Of a DNA stretch of 33,761 nt, positions 22,573 through 30,357 are shown piece by piece. The stretch is from Oscillospiraceae bacterium (GTDB lineage: Bacteria > Bacillota > Clostridia > Oscillospirales > Acutalibacteraceae). The notes under the pieces are model-generated. The model had not been told where the DNA came from and searched no databases. It saw only the letters and a program-made list of their open reading frames with translations. The number at the start of each line of letters is the position of its first letter. Within the stretch, counting starts at the first letter, position 1. The position numbers and the translations under genes are program-made. The stretch is from assembly GCA_022508865.1 (NCBI GenBank), contig JAFLUK010000003.1, positions 1 through 33,761 of the forward strand, read 5' to 3'.

Positions 22573-23664
22573 ATGATAGAAATACTTACAAAGCATAATG
22601 TCAGCTTTAAAACAGAATTCAGCAACAGACAAATTACCGTGCCTGTTATCTACAGCGGGGAGTATCTTTCCAATGAGCTTTTAGACCTTAATTTGGCTCG
22701 GTTGTGCTGTACTCTTTGCTGTGCCGCATATGACGAAACGGAAATGATAAAAGCTTTTCAGGATGGAGAATTTACAGAAATAAAAACTTTTTATACCCAT
22801 AACGAGGAAAATTCAGCTTCCTTTGCAGTTGCAAAACGGAACGACATCTATTATGTGGTAATCAGGGGCACCTGCGGCGAGGAATGGTACAACAATTTCA
22901 GAACAGGTGTGGGAGATACACATCAGGGATATTATGATACAGTGTGCAAAATTTTGCCTGTTATCAGTAAATATGCCAAGGGCAAAAACGGTATTGTGCT
23001 GACAGGTCATTCCAGAGGAGGAGCTCTTTGCAATCTGCTGGCGGCTGAACTAATAAAGGACGGCAGAGAAAACATCTTTGCCTACACTTTTGCCTGTCCC
23101 AATGTTACCACCAAGGAAGAAGCATACAGCAAAAAATTCAGAAACATACACAACTTTGTGTATGAGGAGGATTTTATTACTCATTGTCCCTTGGAGGAAT
23201 GGGGATATAGCAGATACGGTAATACGGTGGTGTTCAGGTCAAGGGAGATAAACTATCGCAAGCTGAAAAAGACCTTTAATGAATTGACGGGAATGAACTT
23301 TATTTCATTTAGGGATTGTAATAAAAATATTGATGATTTTACAGACACGGCACTTCGTCTTGCCGCAGGTCCGTATGAATACTACAACAAGGGTTATCTG
23401 GTGGATGAAGAATATATCTCGCTGTATGATTATTTCCTCATTATATGTGATTTGTTCAATGATAAAAATTCCTTTGAAGCAGGAATTACTCTCCTTGCCA
23501 CCAAGCTGTCTGAATTTGCGCCAATCACTAATTTTCTTGTGAGCGGAACAGAAATGACCGATTTTATTTCTCATGGCGGTGCTAAAAATTCCTGCGGAAT
23601 GTTTGCCCATTCCTGCCTTACCTATCTGTGTCTTTTGGATACTCAAAAAATTAAGGCACCATAA
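22573..23664 (+). CDS. Class 3 lipase-family protein (Lipase_3)
   Basis: 363 residues from the ATG at 22573, with GGTG upstream; a TTG four codons earlier is less likely. The nucleophile elbow GHSRGGAL places the Ser at about residue 147, and the preceding 'VVIRGTCGEEWYNNFRTG' is the typical oxyanion-region strand of Lipase_3 enzymes. His and Asp partners probably lie in 'FVYEEDFITHCPLEEWGYSRYG' (read in parts). There is no signal peptide, so it is probably cytoplasmic or spore-associated. Co-transcription with spoVAE suggests a sporulation or germination function, but that is inference from context. The substrate may be glycerolipid or another ester. Confidence 0.85.
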   Translation: MIEILTKHNVSFKTEFSNRQITVPVIYSGEYLSNELLDLNLARLCCTLCCAAYDETEMIKAFQDGEFTEIKTFYTHNEENSASFAVAKRNDIYYVVIRGTCGEEWYNNFRTGVGDTHQGYYDTVCKILPVISKYAKGKNGIVLTGHSRGGALCNLLAAELIKDGRENIFAYTFACPNVTTKEEAYSKKFRNIHNFVYEEDFITHCPLEEWGYSRYGNTVVFRSREINYRKLKKTFNELTGMNFISFRDCNKNIDDFTDTALRLAAGPYEYYNKGYLVDEEYISLYDYFLIICDLFNDKNSFEAGITLLATKLSEFAPITNFLVSGTEMTDFISHGGAKNSCGMFAHSCLTYLCLLDTQKIKAP

Positions 23665-23685
23665 AATTAAGGTATCATAAATATA

Positions 23686-23737
23686 AAAAAGCGAAGCAAT
23701 CCCAAAACTAATCTTTTAGGGTGTTGCTTTGCTTTTT
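23686..23737 (+). terminator. Terminator of the spoVAE-lipase unit
   Basis: Imperfect long stem: AAAAAGCGAAGCAATCCC (23686-23703) pairs with 23719-23737 (GGGTGTTGCTTTGCTTTTT), ending in a T run. Confidence 0.8.
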
Positions 23738-23767
23738 GCTTTCTTGATAAAAATTTAATTGAAAGTC

Positions 23768-23796
23768 TTGACAAAGATTAACTCCTGTTATATAAT
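23768..23796 (+). promoter_or_regulatory. Consensus promoter of the feo operon
   Basis: TTGACA (23768-23773), exactly 17 bases, TATAAT (23791-23796): a perfect sigma-A consensus, which makes sense for a promoter normally held off by a strong repressor. Two palindromic boxes follow immediately. Confidence 0.85.
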
Positions 23797-23804
23797 AATT
23801 TTGC

Positions 23805-23822
23805 AGTTAGCTTTAGCTAACT
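23805..23822. promoter_or_regulatory. DtxR/IdeR-like iron box 1 upstream of feoA
   Basis: AGTTAGCT-TT-AGCTAACT, a perfect 18-bp palindrome eight bases after the -10, covering the transcription start. It resembles the DtxR/IdeR consensus (TTAGGTTAG-CTAACCTAA type). Fe2+-loaded repressor bound here would block initiation. Confidence 0.75.
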
Positions 23823-23838
23823 TAAATTTTTGTTTATT

Positions 23839-23856
23839 AGTTAGTTTGTGCTAACT
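23839..23856. promoter_or_regulatory. DtxR/IdeR-like iron box 2 upstream of feoA
   Basis: AGTTAG-TTTGTG-CTAACT, centred 34 bases (about three helical turns) after box 1, on the same DNA face, suitable for cooperative repressor dimers. Confidence 0.7.
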
Positions 23857-23913
23857 GTAATAAAACAGAAAATCACAGAATAAAATATATTGGATAAAGG
23901 GGAGATTTTGCCT

Positions 23914-24135
23914 ATGAAAACACTTAGAAATACAAAAATCGGCAAGACGGAAACCGTAAAAAAAATTATGGGTCAGGGTGCGTTGAGAAGAAGAATTATG
24001 GATATGGGAATTACAAAGGGAGTTAAGGTAACAGTCCGCAAGGTGGCTCCTCTTGGTGACCCTTTGGAAATTACAGTAAGGGGCTATGAAATGTCTCTCA
24101 GAAAAGCAGATGCGGAAATGATAGTTTTGGAATAA
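23914..24135 (+). CDS. feoA: FeoA, ferrous iron transport accessory protein
   Basis: 73 residues from the ATG at 23914 with AGGGGAG nine bases upstream; a longer in-frame reading from 23890 would place that site inside the gene. It is an SH3-like FeoA domain: 'KKIMGQGALRRRIMDMGITKGVKVTV', 'APLGDPLEITVRGYEMSLRKADAEMI' (each read in parts). The 'RRRxMDMGxxxG' and 'PLGDPxxxxxxGYxxSLRKxxA' patterns are diagnostic. It acts in the cytosol with FeoB in Fe2+ uptake. It is first in the feo operon, 62 bases before feoB, with a third iron box in the gap. Confidence 0.93.
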   Translation: MKTLRNTKIGKTETVKKIMGQGALRRRIMDMGITKGVKVTVRKVAPLGDPLEITVRGYEMSLRKADAEMIVLE

Positions 24136-24151
24136 ATTTTTTGTACCATTT

Positions 24152-24169
24152 GGTTAGTTGTAGCTAACC
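24152..24169. promoter_or_regulatory. DtxR/IdeR-like iron box 3 between feoA and feoB
   Basis: GGTTAG-TTGTAG-CTAACC, an 18-bp palindrome of the same type, closest to the DtxR/IdeR consensus halves, 28 bases before the feoB ATG. It suggests a roadblock or internal control of feoB transcription. Confidence 0.7.
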
Positions 24170-24197
24170 GAAATCAAAGGAAAGAGAGGAAAAAGTA

Positions 24198-26342
24198 ATG
24201 AACATAAAAATTGCCCTTGCAGGCAATCCAAACAGCGGCAAAACCACACTATTTAATTTGCTTACAGGCTCAAATCAGTATGTAGGCAATTGGCCCGGAG
24301 TTACCGTGGAAAAAAAGGAGGGTAAGTTGAAAAAACACAGTAATGTAACAGTTACCGACCTTCCGGGAATTTACTCACTGTCACCCTATACATTAGAGGA
24401 AGTTGTTGCAAGAAATTATTTAATTGAAGAAAATCCCGATGTAATACTAAACATAGTGGACGGCACAAATCTTGAACGCAACCTCTATCTTACAACCCAG
24501 CTTGTTGAACTGGGAATACCTGTTGTAATAGCTATTAATATGACAGATATTTTAAGAAAAAAAGGTGAAAAAATTGATATTGATGCCCTTTCAAAAAAGC
24601 TGGGCTGTAGTGTGGTAGAGATTTCTGCGCTGAAGGGTACAGGTATTTCAAAGGTAACCGATGCGGCTTTGGCAGCGGCAGAAAATAAGGGTAGTTTACC
24701 TGTCTATAAATTTTCCTCGTCAATAGAGGAAGCCTTAAAAAAGATAGAAATACCCGCAACTCAAGCTAACAAAATACCTGCAGAAAGACTTCGCTGGTAC
24801 TGTGTTAAGGTTTTTGAAAGAGACAGCAGGGTTAAGGAAAAACTGAATTTTTCAGATAGTGCGGCACTAAATATCGAAAAGGAAATTAAGACGGTTGAGA
24901 CAATCCTTGATGACGACTCTGAAAGTATTATTATTAACGAAAGATACTTATTCATCGAAAAAATCTTAAAGGATTGTTACATAAAAAGTAACAAGGGCAG
25001 TATGACAACTTCCGACAAGATTGATAGGATAGTTACAAACCGAATTGCGGCTTTGCCATTATTTGCACTTGTTATGTTCCTTGTATATTATATTTCTGTT
25101 ACTACAGTGGGAAGTTGGACTACCGATTGGGTAAACGATAACCTTTTTGGAGAAGGGTTTTCTCTGTTTGGACAGGAAATTGCCGGTATTCCCACTCTTG
25201 TTGAGGGAGGATTGAATACCATTGGCTGTGCAGATTGGCTTGTGGGACTTATTGTAGACGGTATAGTCGGAGGTGTTGGGGCTGTGCTTGGCTTTTTGCC
25301 CCAGCTGTTTGTGTTGTTTATGTTTCTTGCAATACTTGAGGGTTGTGGTTATATGGCAAGAATAGCCTTCGTTATGGATAAAATATTCTGCAAATTCGGT
25401 CTTTCCGGTAAGTCATTTATTCCTATACTCATAGGTACAGGCTGTGGTGTTCCCGGAATTATGGCGTCCAGAACAATAGAAAATCAGCGTGACAGAAGAA
25501 TGACAATTATCACTACCACTTTTATTCCCTGCAGTGCAAAGCTGCCTATTATTGCTCTTATAGCCTCATCAATGTTCGGCGGTGCCTGGTGGGTGGCACC
25601 AAGTGCATATTTTGCAGGAATTGCGGCAATTATTACATCGGGAATAATGTTAAAGAAAACAAAGCTGTTTTCAGGGGAAGTTGCTCCCTTTGTTATGGAG
25701 CTTCCTGCATATCATCTGCCTGCTGTCAGCAATGTGTTGAGAAGTATGTGGGAGCGTGGATGGTCCTTTATTAAAAAGGCAGGAACTATTATTCTTGTTT
25801 CTTCAATATTAATATGGGCAGGCTCTGCCTTTGGTTTTCAGGAAGGACAGTTTATATTTAATCCTGAAATGGAATTGGAAAACAGCATAATCGGTATAAT
25901 CGGCAGTGGTATTTGCCATATATTCGCACCTCTTGGTTTTGGTAATATTAAAGCAACAATAGCTACAATTATGGGCCTTGTGGCAAAGGAAGAAATTGTC
26001 GGTGTGTTTGGTGTGCTGGACTTTGTGGGTATGACTAAACTGTCTGCATATTCATTCCTGTTGTTCAATCTGCTGTGTGCTCCCTGCTTTGCTGCAATGG
26101 GTGCAATCAGAAGAGAGATGAACAGAGGAAAATGGACAATGTTTGCAATCGGTTATCAGTGTGCGTTTGCCTATGCAGTGTCATTGGTAGTATATCAGCT
26201 TGGAATGATGTTTACAGGACAGGGCAACATTTTGGGAACAGCTGTTGCAGTAATAATTACAGGAATATTTGTATATATGCTGTTAAGGCAACCCTTCAAA
26301 GGAACAAGACTGACCACAAGAGTAAAAAATGTTCAGCTTTAA
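24198..26342 (+). CDS. feoB: FeoB, ferrous iron transporter
   Basis: 714 residues. It moves Fe2+ across the cytoplasmic membrane under control of an N-terminal G domain. G1 is GNPNSGKTT (9-17), G2 Thr36 in WPGVTVEK, G3 DLPG (54-57), G4 NMTD (114-117) and G5 SALKG (about 144-148). A helical GDI linker (about 165-265) precedes the membrane domain with Gate motifs, including the family-typical FIPCSAKLP and 'GLVAKEEIVGVFGVL'. An AAAGAGAGG-type site precedes the ATG. Length is typical of Clostridial FeoB. It is followed by the small Cys-rich partner gene. Confidence 0.96.
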   Translation: MNIKIALAGNPNSGKTTLFNLLTGSNQYVGNWPGVTVEKKEGKLKKHSNVTVTDLPGIYSLSPYTLEEVVARNYLIEENPDVILNIVDGTNLERNLYLTTQLVELGIPVVIAINMTDILRKKGEKIDIDALSKKLGCSVVEISALKGTGISKVTDAALAAAENKGSLPVYKFSSSIEEALKKIEIPATQANKIPAERLRWYCVKVFERDSRVKEKLNFSDSAALNIEKEIKTVETILDDDSESIIINERYLFIEKILKDCYIKSNKGSMTTSDKIDRIVTNRIAALPLFALVMFLVYYISVTTVGSWTTDWVNDNLFGEGFSLFGQEIAGIPTLVEGGLNTIGCADWLVGLIVDGIVGGVGAVLGFLPQLFVLFMFLAILEGCGYMARIAFVMDKIFCKFGLSGKSFIPILIGTGCGVPGIMASRTIENQRDRRMTIITTTFIPCSAKLPIIALIASSMFGGAWWVAPSAYFAGIAAIITSGIMLKKTKLFSGEVAPFVMELPAYHLPAVSNVLRSMWERGWSFIKKAGTIILVSSILIWAGSAFGFQEGQFIFNPEMELENSIIGIIGSGICHIFAPLGFGNIKATIATIMGLVAKEEIVGVFGVLDFVGMTKLSAYSFLLFNLLCAPCFAAMGAIRREMNRGKWTMFAIGYQCAFAYAVSLVVYQLGMMFTGQGNILGTAVAVIITGIFVYMLLRQPFKGTRLTTRVKNVQL

Positions 26343-26366
26343 AAAAAGAGAGAAAAGGATTTGAAT

Positions 26367-26516
26367 ATGGGAACAATAGTAGTTGGTACTGTTACAGCGG
26401 CAGTGGTTATAGCAGCCATTGTAACTATGACGAAAAATAAGAAAAAAGGCAAAACAGCTTGCGGATGCGGATGCACAAGCTGTCCGATGCAAGGAAGCTG
26501 TCATAGTAAAAAATAA
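26367..26516 (+). CDS. FeoB-associated Cys-rich membrane protein
   Basis: 49 residues, 24 bases after feoB, with AAAAGGA before the ATG. Residues about 3-22 form one membrane helix (TIVVGTVTAAVVIAAIVTM). A Lys-rich turn (24-29) is followed by a Cys-rich cytoplasmic tail with Cys32, Cys34, Cys36, Cys39 and Cys45 (ACGCGCTSCPMQGSC). This matches the known class of small Cys-rich proteins encoded after feoB in Firmicutes, proposed to assist FeoB through metal or Fe-S binding; the mechanism is not settled. It is not the winged-helix FeoC of enterobacteria. Confidence 0.88.
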   Translation: MGTIVVGTVTAAVVIAAIVTMTKNKKKGKTACGCGCTSCPMQGSCHSKK

Positions 26517-26564
26517 AAACTGCACAATCAGGTTAATAAAGAAAAGTGCTTGATTTATAAAAAA

Positions 26565-26600
26565 AACCGTCCGGATTACAAATCCTGACGGTTATTACTT
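26565..26600 (+). terminator. Terminator of the feo operon
   Basis: AACCGTC (26565-26571), mismatch, GGATT (26573-26577), 3-base loop, AATCC (26581-26585), mismatch, GACGGTT (26587-26593), then ATTACTTTT. Confidence 0.8.
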
Positions 26601-26662
26601 TTGCAAGAGTTTATCGTTTGTTTTCAATTTGCATTGTGCAGAAAAATTATTCTAAATAATAA

Positions 26663-26682
26663 GAGGGCGGTTTTCCGCCCTC
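26663..26682 (-). terminator. Terminator of the YARHG lipoprotein gene
   Basis: Perfect 8-bp GC-rich stem GAGGGCGG (26663-26670) / CCGCCCTC (26675-26682), TTTT loop on the plus strand, followed on the minus strand by TTATTATTT, 15 bases after the stop codon. Confidence 0.85.
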
Positions 26683-26696
26683 AAACAGTTGCTTTA

Positions 26697-27266
26697 TTAT
26701 CTGTACTTTGCCAGAAAGTCTTTGTTATACTTTTCGTAGTAATTAAAGCTGCTTTCTGCCTCTGCATCGCTTGTGGTTGTGCCCTTGTACCATGACTGGC
26801 TTTCATAATAAGCTTTGATGGACGGAGTTTTGAAAATATAGCCGTGATGTGCATAGATATCGTTGATTACACTCTGAACAGTATCGGCAGAAACCCCTGC
26901 AACGTCACTTTCTGTAAATTTTCTTGAAGCTGCCTGGGAATAGCTTATGCCGCCTGAATAGTCGGACTGTGTTGCAGGCGCAACATATTCTGTGGTGGGT
27001 GCTACATATTCTGTGGTTGGCGCTACATACTTTGTAGTAGGAGCAGTAGTTGTAATTTTCTTTGGCTTTGTTGTTTTTTGTGTTGTAGATGTTTTGTCCT
27101 TAAATGAGAATGTAACGGATTCACTTATGGAAACAGTAGGCTCCTTATAGGTGATTTCTGTTGTTGGTTGTGTTTCGTCGCTATTGCCGAAAAGTTCACA
27201 GCCTGTAAAGGTCAGAAGCCCTGCAAAGATTGTCATGATTAAAAGAATTATACAAGATTTCTTCAT
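26697..27266 (-). CDS. YARHG-domain lipoprotein
   Basis: 189 residues. An N-terminal lipoprotein signal ends at Cys23 (TFTGC; Phe at -3 is slightly unusual). A Thr/Pro-rich spacer (about 30-105) contains tandem VAPTTEY repeats (about 78-100). The C-terminal YARHG domain (about 108-189) has 'DIYAHHGYIF' (136-145) in place of the canonical YARHG, and a following 'YYESQSWYKG'. YARHG domains occur in surface proteins of Firmicutes and are thought to bind cell wall or other extracellular ligands. GAGGGAGA precedes the ATG. It is monocistronic. Confidence 0.85.
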   Translation of the reverse strand: MKKSCIILLIMTIFAGLLTFTGCELFGNSDETQPTTEITYKEPTVSISESVTFSFKDKTSTTQKTTKPKKITTTAPTTKYVAPTTEYVAPTTEYVAPATQSDYSGGISYSQAASRKFTESDVAGVSADTVQSVINDIYAHHGYIFKTPSIKAYYESQSWYKGTTTSDAEAESSFNYYEKYNKDFLAKYR

Positions 27267-27439
27267 AATTAATCTCCCTCTTTTGTGTGTTGTTTAGCAT
27301 AATGTTTTTGTGTATAAAATATCTATACACACATACTTTAACAAATTCCGAAAATATAGTCAATATTTAAAGCGAATTGTTCCAAAAATGTAATTATTTT
27401 TGTAAATATGTGATATTAGGTGATTTTTTGAAATTTATG

Positions 27440-27448
27440 TGATATAAT
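27440..27448 (+). promoter_or_regulatory. Extended -10 promoter of trkA-trkH
   Basis: TGATATAAT (27440-27448) is a TG-n-TATAAT extended -10 about 45 bases before the start codon; the -35 is weak. Confidence 0.45.
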
Positions 27449-27493
27449 GTACCTTATACAAATTATAAATAACTTTGCCGAGAGGTGTTTTTA

Positions 27494-28849
27494 TTGAATA
27501 TAATTGTTATTGGTGCCGGAAAAATAGGTAAGGCGCTGACAAAAAGTCTTAGGGAAGAGGGTCACGACGTAGTTGTTGTGGATATTAGCGAGCAAAGAGT
27601 TGACAGAATTGTGGAGGAGCAGGACGTCAACGGTATTTGCGGAAACGGCACACACTGTGATGTGCTTAAGGAAGCAGGTGTACACAACGCTTACCTCGTT
27701 ATAGCCTCGACATTTTCTGACGAAATCAACATTCTTTGTTGTATCATCGCAAGGAAAATGGGCGCACGCCACGCAATTGCAAGGGTAAGAGGTCCGGAAT
27801 ATGTGCGTCAATTTGACTTTATGAAAAACGATTTAAAGATTTCTATGATGGTAAATCCTGACATGAGTGTTGCCACAGAAATTTCAAGAATACTGAAATT
27901 TCCTGCCGCCGCCAGCTACGAAACCTTTGCTAACGGCAAAATTGATATGATAGAGGTAGCTGTTAAAAGCGGTAATGTAATAATTGACAAGCCTGTAAGA
28001 GAAATTTCTCAAATTTACGGCAACAAGTTCCTTATTTGTGCCGTAAGAAGAGGAGAAGAGGTTTTCATTCCAAAGGGAGATTTTGTAATCAGGGAAAAGG
28101 ACAGCATTTATATTTCGGGCCCTCATAAATCAGTGGTGAACATACTCAAGGATATGGGTATGATGAAAAACAGAATAAAAAGTGTTATGATAATCGGCGG
28201 CTCGAGAATTGCCCATTATCTTACAATGATTTTGATAAAGGCAGGTATGGATGTTACCATTATTGAGAAAAACAGCGAAAGGTGTAGATTCCTTTCGGAT
28301 AATCTGTCTGATGCAAGAATTGTTCTTGGAAATTCCGCAGACCACAATCTTCTCATTGAGGAGGGCATTGACAAGTGCGATGCTGTGGTAACTGTTACCG
28401 ACAGTGATGAGGCAAACTTCCTTGTTTCTATGTATGCCCAGACTTTTGAAGTTAAAAAACTGGTTACAAAAATTAACGAGCCGGAGTTTTTCCAGCTTTA
28501 TAACAAGATTATGGGAGAGAGTGCAATATCCTTAAGTCAGGTAACCTCCGCCACAATAACAAAATATCTCAGGTCGAAAATGAATGTTAACGGTGACGAA
28601 ATGAAGTCGCTGTATAAACTGATGCAGGGCAAAATTGAAGCTATTGAATTTATTGCTCCGTCTGACGCAGACTATCTTTCCAAGCCTATCCATACACTGA
28701 AATTCAGAAAAGATGTACTCATTGCCGCAATCAGCAGAAAGAGGAAGATTTTCTTCCCCACAGGTGATGATATGATAGAAGCAGGAGATAGTGTAATAAT
28801 AGTAACAAAGGGTAGTGCAATCCGTTCACTAAAGGATATTTTTGTATGA
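27494..28849 (+). CDS. trkA: TrkA, potassium uptake regulatory (RCK) protein
   Basis: 451 residues from a TTG at 27494, chosen because AGAGG lies eight bases upstream and the protein then begins MNIIVIGAGKIG, as TrkA proteins normally do; a GTG three codons earlier overlaps that site. Two RCK units each have a Rossmann TrkA-N domain (GAGKIG near the start; 'VMIIGGSRIAHYL' at about 230) and a TrkA-C domain. These bind NAD(H)/ATP and gate TrkH from the cytosol. The trkH start overlaps the stop by four bases (ATGA). Confidence 0.93.
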   Translation: MNIIVIGAGKIGKALTKSLREEGHDVVVVDISEQRVDRIVEEQDVNGICGNGTHCDVLKEAGVHNAYLVIASTFSDEINILCCIIARKMGARHAIARVRGPEYVRQFDFMKNDLKISMMVNPDMSVATEISRILKFPAAASYETFANGKIDMIEVAVKSGNVIIDKPVREISQIYGNKFLICAVRRGEEVFIPKGDFVIREKDSIYISGPHKSVVNILKDMGMMKNRIKSVMIIGGSRIAHYLTMILIKAGMDVTIIEKNSERCRFLSDNLSDARIVLGNSADHNLLIEEGIDKCDAVVTVTDSDEANFLVSMYAQTFEVKKLVTKINEPEFFQLYNKIMGESAISLSQVTSATITKYLRSKMNVNGDEMKSLYKLMQGKIEAIEFIAPSDADYLSKPIHTLKFRKDVLIAAISRKRKIFFPTGDDMIEAGDSVIIVTKGSAIRSLKDIFV

Positions 28850-30294
28850 ATTACAGAGCAGTAGTAAATATATTGGGCAAAATTATGTTTATAGAGGGTG
28901 CGCTTATGACCCTGCCGCTGATTGTTGCCCTTATATACGGAGAAACAAATACATATATGGCTTTTACAATTCCTATTCTGGCGCTGCTGGGAGTAGGCTT
29001 GCTTTTCGGCTTTAAAAGTCCAAAGAACAAGCTTCTCCGAGCCAAGGAGGGTTTTGTAATATGCGGTCTTGCATGGATACTTATGTCCCTTTTCGGCTGT
29101 ATTCCCTTTGTTATATCCGGAATGATACCAAATTATCTTGATGCATTTTTTGAAACAGTGTCGGGATTTACCACAACAGGGTCAACAATAATGACAAAGA
29201 TAGAGGGCAATCCCTTTGGTCTGCTTTTCTGGAGAAGCTTTACCCACTGGATTGGCGGTATGGGCGTTATTACCTTCCTGATGGCTGTTGTGCCACAGGG
29301 TGACGGACAGTCAATGCACCTGATGCGTGCAGAAGTTCCCGGCCCAAAAGCAGGCAAGATAGTAAGCAAAATGACAGACACCGTAAGAATTTTGTATATT
29401 ATCTACTTTGTACTGACAGCCTTGGAAATTGTTTTTCTTATGTTCTCGGGTATTGGATTCTATCACAGTGTGGTAACATCATTTGCAACAGCAGGCACGG
29501 GCGGCTTCTCTGTTAAGGATGCATCCATTGCAGGGTATCACAATGCATATGTTGAGTATGTTGTGGCAACCTTTATGCTGCTTTTCGGTGTTAATTTCAG
29601 CCTTTATTTCTTTATGATTTTACGGAAGTTCAAATCTGTCATAAAGGACGAAGAGCTTTGGGTTTATCTGGGTATAATTGCGGTTTCCATAGCTGTGATT
29701 ATGCTGAATCTGATGTACACCACAGATACAACAGGAGAAAAGGCGTTCAGAGACTCTTACTTTACGGTAACGGCTATTGTCAGTACAACAGGTTTTGTCA
29801 CTGCGGACTTTGAGCAGTGGTCAATCCTGCTTAAAACAATCATTGTCACTTTAATGTTTGTTGGTGGTATGGCAGGCTCAACAGGCGGCGGAATCAAGGT
29901 TTCACGAGTAATGCTGTATTTTAAGCAGATGATAAGCGACATTAAGCAAATGCTTAACCCAAGGCAGGTAATGGGTGTGCGTGTAAACAAAAAGAGTGTG
30001 GATTCCAGTGTGCTTAAAGGAATAAACACCTATCTTGTTATTTATGTGTTTATCATAATTTTCAGCACAGTGATTATCAGTATTGAGGGAGAAAGCCTTG
30101 TTACCAATTTTACAGCGGTTGTTTCCTGTTTTAATAATATAGGTCCCGGTATGGAAAGCATTGGCGCAACAGAGAACTTTGCGCACCTTGGGGTGCTGAC
30201 AAAGATTATACTTTGCTTTGATATGCTTGCCGGACGTTTGGAAATTTTCCCAATGATGATTTTACTTGTTCCTTCCACTTGGAAAAGACATTAA
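28846..30294 (+). CDS. trkH: TrkH, potassium transporter membrane subunit
   Basis: 482 residues, with the four selectivity-filter loops of the Trk/Ktr superfamily: 'TVSGFTTTGST', 'ATAGTGGFS', 'IVSTTGFVTAD' and 'CFNNIGPGM'. Length fits TrkH (about 480-510). It is the K+-conducting membrane subunit, gated by TrkA. Translational coupling to trkA (ATGA overlap) ensures stoichiometry. The C-terminal 'RLEIFPMMILLVPSTWKR' is typical of the family. Confidence 0.95.
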   Translation: MNYRAVVNILGKIMFIEGALMTLPLIVALIYGETNTYMAFTIPILALLGVGLLFGFKSPKNKLLRAKEGFVICGLAWILMSLFGCIPFVISGMIPNYLDAFFETVSGFTTTGSTIMTKIEGNPFGLLFWRSFTHWIGGMGVITFLMAVVPQGDGQSMHLMRAEVPGPKAGKIVSKMTDTVRILYIIYFVLTALEIVFLMFSGIGFYHSVVTSFATAGTGGFSVKDASIAGYHNAYVEYVVATFMLLFGVNFSLYFFMILRKFKSVIKDEELWVYLGIIAVSIAVIMLNLMYTTDTTGEKAFRDSYFTVTAIVSTTGFVTADFEQWSILLKTIIVTLMFVGGMAGSTGGGIKVSRVMLYFKQMISDIKQMLNPRQVMGVRVNKKSVDSSVLKGINTYLVIYVFIIIFSTVIISIEGESLVTNFTAVVSCFNNIGPGMESIGATENFAHLGVLTKIILCFDMLAGRLEIFPMMILLVPSTWKRH

Positions 30295-30310
30295 TATTTA
30301 TAAAATTTAT

Positions 30311-30340
30311 CCCCCAAGATTAAGAAAGTAATCTTGGGGG
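30311..30340. terminator. Terminator after trkH
   Basis: Perfect 12-bp stem CCCCCAAGATTA (30311-30322) / TAATCTTGGGGG (30329-30340), then TAATTTTAT. It lies between convergent genes. Confidence 0.85.
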
Positions 30341-30357
30341 TAATTTTATGTCATATT

